Below, in pieces: positions 6,932-11,708 of a DNA stretch of 11,708 nucleotides. Both the position numbers and the translations under genes were made by a program. Origin of the DNA: Candidatus Woesearchaeota archaeon. Lineage in GTDB: Archaea > Nanobdellota > Nanobdellia > SCGC-AAA011-G17 > UBA489. Position 1 is the first letter of the stretch, and the number at the start of each line of letters is the position of its first letter. The DNA is taken from positions 1-11,708 of the forward strand of contig JAUXTV010000057.1 of NCBI GenBank assembly GCA_030679025.1, in the 5' to 3' direction. The notes under the pieces were generated by a model. That model worked only from the letters and a program-made list of their open reading frames with translations. It did no database searches and had not been told where the DNA came from.

Positions 6932-6960
6932 TCTTTTTTTTCTTTTTTTATTTTTTCTTC
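6932..6960 (+). terminator. Oligo-T terminator after the cysteine-rich pair
   Basis: Immediately after the TAA stop come T8, T7 and T6 blocks separated by single bases, the usual form of an archaeal intrinsic terminator. It overlaps the last codons (Lys-Lys-Lys-stop) of the convergent 705-aa gene, so terminator and lysine codons share the same bases. No comparable T tract is seen for the minus-strand gene. Confidence 0.7.
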
Positions 6961-9065
6961 ATATCGATATATAGAGATTGATTTCCTTGATCTTTGTTAA
7001 CTTTTAAGACACTAGAGCGACTATAACCTGGTGCTGTCACCCACAAGTCCATAGGATATAGCAATGGCACTTCTGTAATTCCCTTTGGATCAAATCCATT
7101 TCTTGTATTTGCGTATTTTCCATCTCCTCTTTGTTCGTTCATAATTATTTTATACTGCTGGAGAGGTTGTTGTGTAACTTCATCACGCACTATGATTTGC
7201 ATATAGTCTTTTTTTCTTACCATAATTTGTAAAGGCTGTCCTGTGCGATAATTTCCCTGCTCTTCTTCAAGGATGTCTCTTCTTGCCGCGTTTCTAACCC
7301 ACATAAAATAACTTCCTTCGCCAGGAGGCACAAATCCTTTAAAGCGTCCCTGTTCATCACTTCTCAAATTTGTTTCTATTCGCGAGTCTTTACTCTTTAC
7401 ACTCACATTTGCATTAGGTACTGCTAGACCAGTTTCTTCTGCAAGAACTCTTCCTTCCAAGAGTATACCTTGAGTTACTAGTATATCTTTAGGATTTGAT
7501 GGGACAGTTGCTGCAGTTATAGTAGTTAGATATCCCTTATCATTACCGCCTGGCTGAATACGCAGAGCATAGGTTCCTGCTGGCAACTGTGACCAGACAA
7601 ATCTTCCTTGATGATCAGTTTCTTTTTTATCTTTTAACCAGAAAGGAGTATTGGACACCTCTTGCTGATGCCCTTGCAATGACACTAAATACATCTCCAC
7701 TAAAGCCTGCACTGGAGCTCCTTGCTGATCTACAATTCTTCCCTCTAATGTTTCCTTAGGATGACTAAGTTGTAATCTTATGTCTCGCGCATCTGCTGTT
7801 ATTATTTCTAATTGCGGTTGTATATATCCTGGTTTTACTGCTACTGGAATAAATGATTCTTTGATTCTTGTATCGAAAGGAGGTCTTTTCTGAGGATCAA
7901 TATTTGTCAGAACAAATCTTCCTTCAGCATCTGTTCTTCGTACTGCACTATTTTTTAGAGGACTCATACCTAAGGGATCTAATAAATAGACTTCTGCATT
8001 TTCTACAGGTCTTTGCTGTTCATCTAGCACTTGACCTGCGAGCGTTGCTCCTCTTCTGAGCTCTAGCAAATTATTTTCTCTTAATTTTACTCCTTCAGAT
8101 GCTATTTCTCTTATGTATCCATTTGCGCTTATGTCTGTAATAAACAAATGGTTTCCTATAAATCCTGACCATACTCCTTGTTGATCCGTCACTAAGGTCT
8201 GTTTGTAAATACTTGGCTCTATTCCTGTAAGTGTCAAATCTATTTGCGCCTGAGGAATTCTTTGCTTTGTCTTTTTATCAACAACTGTTATCTGACTCCA
8301 TTTGGTTGCAGGATTTCTATAGACTCTTGCTACGTCTTCTTCAAAAACTGGAATCGAGTCCACTATTGGAGCAGCAGGATCTTCAGTTAGAATGCATAAA
8401 TTATACAGCTGTTTTGGATCCACATCTTCGAATCTTACATGCGCACCCTGAACTAGTCCTTCCAATGTTGTTTTATTTTCTTTTTGCAAATATGCTCTCT
8501 TGATCAAGGATGATCCTTCTACTTGAACTAGCACATCTGGAGTATCGCTAAATTCTATTTCGATGAGCTGTTTATCTCCTTCTCTTTCAGAATTAACATT
8601 AGTAATCTCTCTTGTTTTTTTTGCACCTTGGTTGGTCTGGAACCTTGCTTCCACATCATATAGTGTGTTATGAGGAACTTTGAGATAGAATCTTCCTGTG
8701 TGATCTGTTTTCGTAGTCCATGCCGGGCTTGCGCGCACAACACTTCTTGCCATCAACGCTTCAACAACAACATCTTGCAACGGTTTTTGGTGCATATGGA
8801 CAAAGCCTTGCACTTGATACCCTGCATATTTTTCTTCTAGCTGTTCGGGGGTGAGCACTGGCTGTGTTGTATCTTCTCTTGATGCAGATGCTTCTGCTAT
8901 CCCTGGACTAGTTACTAATGTTTTTTCTGCATTAGTGGTGTTAGTGTCTGCTGTTGTTCTTAGCACTGGAGGAGCAATATCTTGGTGTTGAGACCATACA
9001 TAGGATCCTATGCCTGCAGCTCCTACAATTAAACTTCCCATGAGAATTTTTCTTGCTGATCGCAT
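6948..9065 (-). CDS. Membrane-anchored surface protein with repeated carboxypeptidase-regulatory-like domains, 705 aa
   Basis: MRSARK followed by a hydrophobic helix (about 7-24) acts as an uncleaved anchor or signal peptide, with a Thr/Ser/Ala-rich linker to about residue 75. The rest is a chain of beta-sandwich modules of the CarboxypepD_reg/Cna-B-like type. Their pattern is GxV....P...A.V, then T(D)xxGRF, then a closing strand. I see modules at about 83-142, 256-318, 340-415, 439-505 and 536-592, and a less regular one at 621-702; 165-250 is related but degenerate. Typical GRF hits are TGRFYLKV (123-130), EGRFVLTN (381-388), QGRFVWSQ (486-493) and QGRFKGFV (572-579). Such chains act as stalks or binding scaffolds outside the cell; no enzyme domain is visible. 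The ATG at 9065 is supported by GAGGAG just upstream. It converges on two exported cysteine-rich genes, suggesting a surface-function cluster. Confidence 0.85.
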   Translation of the reverse strand: MRSARKILMGSLIVGAAGIGSYVWSQHQDIAPPVLRTTADTNTTNAEKTLVTSPGIAEASASREDTTQPVLTPEQLEEKYAGYQVQGFVHMHQKPLQDVVVEALMARSVVRASPAWTTKTDHTGRFYLKVPHNTLYDVEARFQTNQGAKKTREITNVNSEREGDKQLIEIEFSDTPDVLVQVEGSSLIKRAYLQKENKTTLEGLVQGAHVRFEDVDPKQLYNLCILTEDPAAPIVDSIPVFEEDVARVYRNPATKWSQITVVDKKTKQRIPQAQIDLTLTGIEPSIYKQTLVTDQQGVWSGFIGNHLFITDISANGYIREIASEGVKLRENNLLELRRGATLAGQVLDEQQRPVENAEVYLLDPLGMSPLKNSAVRRTDAEGRFVLTNIDPQKRPPFDTRIKESFIPVAVKPGYIQPQLEIITADARDIRLQLSHPKETLEGRIVDQQGAPVQALVEMYLVSLQGHQQEVSNTPFWLKDKKETDHQGRFVWSQLPAGTYALRIQPGGNDKGYLTTITAATVPSNPKDILVTQGILLEGRVLAEETGLAVPNANVSVKSKDSRIETNLRSDEQGRFKGFVPPGEGSYFMWVRNAARRDILEEEQGNYRTGQPLQIMVRKKDYMQIIVRDEVTQQPLQQYKIIMNEQRGDGKYANTRNGFDPKGITEVPLLYPMDLWVTAPGYSRSSVLKVNKDQGNQSLYIDMKKK

Positions 9066-9087
9066 GTCTCCTCATAAGCATTAAAAC

Positions 9088-9095
9088 TTAATAAA
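9088..9095 (-). promoter_or_regulatory. Possible TATA box of the 705-aa surface protein gene
   Basis: TTTATTAA on the minus strand begins 30 bases before the ATG at 9065. That spacing predicts a leaderless transcript, yet a GAGGAG SD-like motif also precedes the ATG. One of the two signals may therefore be incidental. Confidence 0.45.
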
Positions 9096-9100
9096 TGTTG

Positions 9101-9114
9101 CTATTGAGCAATAG
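9101..9114. repeat. Short inverted repeat in the divergent intergenic region
   Basis: CTATTG-AG-CAATAG is a perfect 6-bp inverted repeat with a 2-base centre. It lies between the divergent 705-aa surface gene and the nuclease-like gene, just upstream of the putative TATA box at 9088-9095. It could be an operator for a dimeric regulator; chance occurrence is also possible. Confidence 0.35.
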
Positions 9115-9161
9115 TAGCTCTTTTTGGAAACCTTCTTAATGTCCTGCTTCTTTCTAGGCTT

Positions 9162-9527
9162 ATGGACCTTATACTGCTTCTTTTCTTGATTATAGGAGTG
9201 CTTGTTTTAGCCCTTGTTTTCCTGTATTCTCGCTTTTCTTCTCTTAAACAGTCTTATACTGACTTAACCTTTACCTACAAAAGCGCGGCAGTGAAACATG
9301 GACAACATTGGGAACAGTTTGTACCTTTTATGGATGCATTTACTAAAGTAGCACAGCGAGAGAATTTTGTTTTTATTGGCATGCCTATTGATGGGATTAG
9401 CTTTGATGATAATGGCATTAAATTTATAGAGATTAAAACTGGGAAAAGTCAATTGAATCAGAAACAAAAACAAGTCAAAGATCATGTTCAAAAGAAGAAT
9501 GTTGAATGGATAGAACTCAGATTTTAA
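9162..9527 (+). CDS. Membrane-anchored endonuclease related to archaeal Holliday junction resolvase
   Basis: This 121-residue protein starts with one hydrophobic helix (about 2-22) and a short linker helix, then a nuclease-like domain. HWEQFVPFMDAF is followed by FIGMPIDGISF and FIEIKTGKSQLNQKQKQV. The likely PD-(D/E)xK residues are Asp77, Glu90 and Lys92, with the downstream Gln-rich helix typical of the family called 'endonuclease related to archaeal Holliday junction resolvase' (DUF-type Endonuc_Holl). Length and the N-terminal membrane helix are normal for that group. The cellular substrate of these proteins is not established; true resolvase activity is unproven. No good TATA box or SD precedes the ATG at 9162. 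Confidence 0.8.
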   Translation: MDLILLLFLIIGVLVLALVFLYSRFSSLKQSYTDLTFTYKSAAVKHGQHWEQFVPFMDAFTKVAQRENFVFIGMPIDGISFDDNGIKFIEIKTGKSQLNQKQKQVKDHVQKKNVEWIELRF

Positions 9528-9616
9528 TCTTAACTAGGTCCGTGCAAGCTAAAAGCTGCTGTTCAGAAGCGAAGTGATCCATAAAGGACAAGAATCTTGG
9601 ACTTAAAATCGTAAAG

Positions 9617-9624
9617 TTTATATA
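9617..9624 (+). promoter_or_regulatory. TATA box of the HTH-NTase/HEPN cassette (leaderless start)
   Basis: TTTATATA preceded by the BRE-like GTAAAG starts 31 bases before the ATG at 9648. This spacing decides the start codon. The in-frame ATG at 9627 would lie between the TATA box and the expected transcription start, so it cannot be on the mRNA. Confidence 0.75.
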
Positions 9625-9647
9625 TTATGTATGTTTTTAGAATACAC

Positions 9648-10256
9648 ATGGCTGTTAATAACATACAATTTACAAAGATTGAAGTTCAGATAGCTAAATA
9701 TCTGTTTAAGCACTATAAGGAGAGATATAACGCCAGGCAATTGGCCAGAATATTAAATATTAACCATGCTCATGCTAATGGATTGTGTAATATTTTGGCG
9801 GATAAAAAACTATTAACAAAGGAAGAGATAGGAAATTCTGCCTTTTTTTCTTATCAATATAATAATAAACTAGCCATTAAATTTATGGAATATATGCTAA
9901 GTCTGGAGGATAAAGAGTTCCCTACATGGTTAAGTGTCTTATCCCATAGCCTGAAAAAATTTAAGGACAGTATTAAAATGGGATTGGTTTTTGGTTCATC
10001 TATAAAAGTGAGGAATTTCAATGATATAGATGTTTTACTTATGTATAGTACTGAAAAATCCAAGGACATTAAAAAAATAAAGGGTGAGATAAGAAAATCT
10101 GAATTAGTTGAAAAACCAATAAGATATGTCGATATAGCTGAAAAAGATATCCTCTTAAATAAAAAAGACAAAATTTTTTATAATATATTATCTGAAAGCC
10201 TTGTATTTCATAATCCTGAAAAATATGTTGAGGTTGTTAGAAAATGCCACAAATAG
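9648..10256 (+). CDS. Winged-HTH plus MNT-type nucleotidyltransferase protein (putative antitoxin)
   Basis: This is a 202-residue protein from the ATG at 9648, chosen because a TATA box 31 bases upstream excludes the ATG at 9627. Residues about 5-65 look like a winged helix (KIEVQIAKYLF, ARQLARILNINHAHANGLCNIL). Residues about 100-190 look like a minimal nucleotidyltransferase: GLVFGSS (G116, S117), then Asp126-x-Asp128 in NDIDVLL, and a candidate third acidic residue Asp162 in RYVDIAEKD. The GS-to-DxD spacing is a little shorter than usual. In the HEPN/MNT systems such proteins AMPylate or otherwise neutralise the partner HEPN ribonuclease; the extra HTH suggests it may also repress its own operon. 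It overlaps the HEPN gene by 13 bases. The cassette favours AAA, ATA and TTA codons more than its neighbours, hinting at transfer. Confidence 0.78.
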   Translation: MAVNNIQFTKIEVQIAKYLFKHYKERYNARQLARILNINHAHANGLCNILADKKLLTKEEIGNSAFFSYQYNNKLAIKFMEYMLSLEDKEFPTWLSVLSHSLKKFKDSIKMGLVFGSSIKVRNFNDIDVLLMYSTEKSKDIKKIKGEIRKSELVEKPIRYVDIAEKDILLNKKDKIFYNILSESLVFHNPEKYVEVVRKCHK

Positions 10257-10726
10257 ATGAGCATTTGAAATGGTGCCTGAAAGACCCAAAAAGGCTGATA
10301 AAAACAAAACCTGATTTAAATTTAGCACAAAAGCATGTTAAGAAATCTGAGTATAATTATGGAGCAGTGCAAACTCTTGAAAGATTAAAGATATATGACT
10401 GGGCTTTTAATATTGGTTTTTATGCTATCTATCATTGCTTTCTAGCAATTCTTGTCAAATATGGCTATGAGTCGCGAAATCAGGCCTGTACGACAACTGT
10501 TCTGATTACTTTGATAAACGAGAAAAAACTGGATTTGGATAAAGACTTAGTTACTCAATTTGATACCCTTGATGTTGAAAAGAATATTACTAATCCTACT
10601 GTAAGGGAAAGCAGAGAAATTTCAACTTATGGTGTTGAAACAAGCATTGATTTACAGCAGTTGAAGAAAATAAAAGAATTAATACTGAAAGTGCAACGAG
10701 AGACTATAAGAATATTGCAGGAATAA
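10244..10726 (+). CDS. HEPN-domain protein (putative toxin/RNase partner)
   Basis: This 160-residue all-helical protein resembles HEPN proteins of the UPF0332-like group. Its features are an N-terminal helix pair, a central IGFYAIYHCFLAILVKYGYE helix as in family members (FYAxYH), and a later charged motif RESREISTYG (121-130) ahead of a C-terminal helix. The motif fits the 'RExADYG' form seen in that group rather than the classical R-x4-6-H ribonuclease motif: the position expected for His is not His. Nuclease activity is therefore uncertain. It overlaps the upstream nucleotidyltransferase gene by 13 bases in another frame, which suggests translational coupling and a functional pair. It may be a toxin, or only a substrate-binding partner of the nucleotidyltransferase. 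Confidence 0.77.
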   Translation: MPQIDEHLKWCLKDPKRLIKTKPDLNLAQKHVKKSEYNYGAVQTLERLKIYDWAFNIGFYAIYHCFLAILVKYGYESRNQACTTTVLITLINEKKLDLDKDLVTQFDTLDVEKNITNPTVRESREISTYGVETSIDLQQLKKIKELILKVQRETIRILQE

Positions 10727-10761
10727 TTTAAAGAGTTTGGTTTATTAAAAGACCTTGCTTT

Positions 10762-10896
10762 TCAAACTTCACTAATAGCAACGTTGACTAGCAGATCTTT
10801 CTCTATGATATCATCCGCTAGACCCATTGGACAAATTAGATCCTTTTTGTATTCTATAAAGAGCAATTTTGATATAGTCTTTTTATATGCTTTTTT
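10762..10896 (-). pseudogene. Possible remnant of a coding region (C-terminal fragment)
   Basis: The minus strand holds an open frame of 44 codons, from just after a TAA (10897-10899) to a TGA (10762-10764). It contains KKDLICPMGLADDIIEKDLL and ends LVNVAISEV. The stretch has a protein-like amino-acid pattern, and DLICPMGL weakly recalls the VDLVTPEGL segment near the end of MNT nucleotidyltransferases. There is no good start codon (TTG or an internal ATG only), no promoter and no SD, and stops crowd the frame upstream. I read it as a decayed fragment, with low confidence. The rest of 10727-10990 holds a T8 tract and the promoter of the next gene. Confidence 0.25.
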
Positions 10897-10898
10897 TT
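10891..10898 (+). terminator. T8 tract, possible terminator of the HEPN cassette
   Basis: A run of eight T lies about 165 bases beyond the HEPN stop and before the promoter of the next gene. It is preceded by another T5 tract at 10880-10884. It is plausible as an archaeal termination signal, but distant from the gene. Confidence 0.35.
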
Positions 10899-10931
10899 AG
10901 TACTACTTTTAAGTAACTACAGATAGAAAGG

Positions 10932-10939
10932 TTTATATA
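10932..10939 (+). promoter_or_regulatory. TATA box of the lipoprotein gene
   Basis: TTTATATA preceded by a purine-rich AGAAAG lies 59 bases before the ATG at 10991. The transcript would start near 10962 with a leader of about 30 bases carrying GGAG at 10978-10981. Confidence 0.72.
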
Positions 10940-10990
10940 GAAGTTTAACCCTTATTTTCTTATCAAAATCATCTAAAGGAGAAACAAACT

Positions 10991-11623
10991 ATGACCTTAC
11001 GCAATAAATTTGGAAAAACATTAGCAACAGGTCTTTTAGCATTAGTAGCTGCGTGTGATAATAAAACACCTACAGCTCCCTCTATGACTCCTCAAGCTTC
11101 AGGAAGACATTGGGCTGGCGCCAGTCTTGATACTCACGATAGATTAGAAAGAAATTATCCTGGATTCACTCTTACTGATACCGCTCCATCCACACCTATC
11201 GACGGTTTTCATGAAGTCTATAAAACAAATACCGATCAGTATATTGTCCAATTAGCAGCATCAAGTTATCTTGTTGATGCAAAGGGGAAATTACTAACTG
11301 AAGGCGGACACGTTATAGAAAATAGAGGCGGCATTCTCTTTACTGGGTATGGTACTGATATTCATAGAGCACATGGCATTAATGTAGATTTACTGAATCA
11401 AATTTTTGAGGAACATAAAGATCTTTTTACAGCAATGAGAAGCAAAGATATTACTACTGAACTGAATGCAAGAAGTCAATTCTATAGGTTAAGAAGCGAC
11501 AAATATCCTCGTCAAAGCAACACTACTGAATATATTGATATGATGGGTATAGCGCAGTTCATAAATGAAGGTCGGGTTGAAAAGAAAGACGACGGCGTCT
11601 ATGTGAAATTTCAACAGAAATAA
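10991..11623 (+). CDS. Putative lipoprotein with a DsbC N-domain-like segment
   Basis: This 210-residue exported protein starts MTLRNKFGKT with a hydrophobic stretch ending in the lipobox LVAAC, so Cys22 would be lipid-modified and anchor it outside the membrane. A Thr/Pro-rich linker follows (26-40). Residues about 48-113 resemble the dimerisation domain of DsbC/DsbG: TPIDGFHEVY, then DQYIV and SSYLVDAKGKLLTEGG, matching the pattern P-x-x-G-x-x-E-V ... Y-L-x-D-x-x-G-K-x-x-x-x-G. No thioredoxin domain and no CxxC follow; the remaining 95 residues are polar and helical or mixed (QFYRLRSDKY, MMGIAQFINE). The likeness was judged by eye and could be coincidence. SD GGAG sits nine bases before the ATG. 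A T-rich stretch after the stop ends the unit. Confidence 0.72.
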   Translation: MTLRNKFGKTLATGLLALVAACDNKTPTAPSMTPQASGRHWAGASLDTHDRLERNYPGFTLTDTAPSTPIDGFHEVYKTNTDQYIVQLAASSYLVDAKGKLLTEGGHVIENRGGILFTGYGTDIHRAHGINVDLLNQIFEEHKDLFTAMRSKDITTELNARSQFYRLRSDKYPRQSNTTEYIDMMGIAQFINEGRVEKKDDGVYVKFQQK

Positions 11624-11628
11624 ATAAA

Positions 11629-11641
11629 TTTTTTCTCTTTT
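11629..11641 (+). terminator. T-rich terminator after the lipoprotein gene
   Basis: T6 then CTC then T4 begins five bases after the stop codon and lies ahead of the next TATA box. This fits an archaeal oligo-T terminator. Confidence 0.5.
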
Positions 11642-11662
11642 ATTATTCTAGTTTTAGATACT

Positions 11663-11670
11663 TTTATATA
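11663..11670 (+). promoter_or_regulatory. TATA box of the gene entering the right edge
   Basis: TTTATATA starts 31 bases before the ATG at 11694, the same leaderless spacing as for the genes at 2992 and 9648. No SD motif is present between them. Confidence 0.65.
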
Positions 11671-11693
11671 ACTCTGTCATTATTTCTTTTCTC

Positions 11694-11708
11694 ATGAAAA
11701 AGAGTTTT
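11694..11708 (+). CDS. Start of a gene running out of the window
   Basis: Only five codons are visible (MKKSF). The start is supported solely by the TATA box 31 bases upstream. The Lys-Lys start could begin a signal peptide, but nothing more can be said. Confidence 0.5.

Noticed and set aside
7868..8503. Two plus-strand frames (63 and 90 codons) inside the surface-protein gene
   Set aside because: They are antisense to a long gene with clear repeated-domain structure, and have no promoter or SD of their own.
1..11708. CRISPR array, insertion sequence or phage genes
   Set aside because: No regularly spaced direct repeats, transposase, integrase, capsid or terminase-like protein was seen.

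Overview
The window reads as a stretch of an AT-rich, compact archaeal genome, most likely a DPANN-type lineage (Woesearchaeota/Pacearchaeota-like). The domain is set by an archaeal NAC with a UBA tail, a 53-residue Sec61 beta, a TrmB-type regulator, an archaeal RNase P RNA and TTTATATA promoter boxes. Three genes appear to start leaderless, with the TATA box 30-31 bases before the ATG and no Shine-Dalgarno (SD) motif. The lineage is inference.

Left part (1-4821): the 3' part of a TrmB-like regulator converges on nac, and their 3' ends overlap by 14 bases. Next come an Atm1/MsbA-like ABC half-exporter and an XPD/DinG-type helicase with four cysteines between motifs I and II.

Centre (4818-6060, minus strand): RNase P RNA (rnpB) heads a tight cluster. 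Eleven bases after it lies a 110-aa unknown protein, then a 53-aa Sec61 beta gene that is easily missed for its size, then a 98-aa unknown protein. Their gaps are two bases and one base. The last gene shares a TTAA with the helicase stop. The roughly 570 bases without a protein gene upstream of the 110-aa gene are explained by rnpB and its promoter.

Surface cluster (6137-9095): two tandem, exported, cysteine-rich paralogues converge on a 705-aa membrane-anchored protein made of repeated carboxypeptidase-regulatory-like beta-sandwich modules. All three look extracytoplasmic, and the two small ones are probably disulphide-bonded.

Right part (9162-11708): a membrane-anchored nuclease of the Holliday-junction-resolvase-related family is followed by a two-gene cassette of HTH-nucleotidyltransferase plus HEPN protein (HEPN/MNT toxin-antitoxin architecture). 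A short decayed-looking coding fragment follows on the minus strand. Then comes a putative lipoprotein with a DsbC N-domain-like segment but no thioredoxin domain. The first five codons of another leaderless gene lie at the right edge.

Best candidates for something new are the rnpB-linked Sec61 beta cluster with two unknown small proteins, the cysteine-rich exported pair with a partly re-wired cysteine pattern, and the thioredoxin-less DsbC_N-like lipoprotein.
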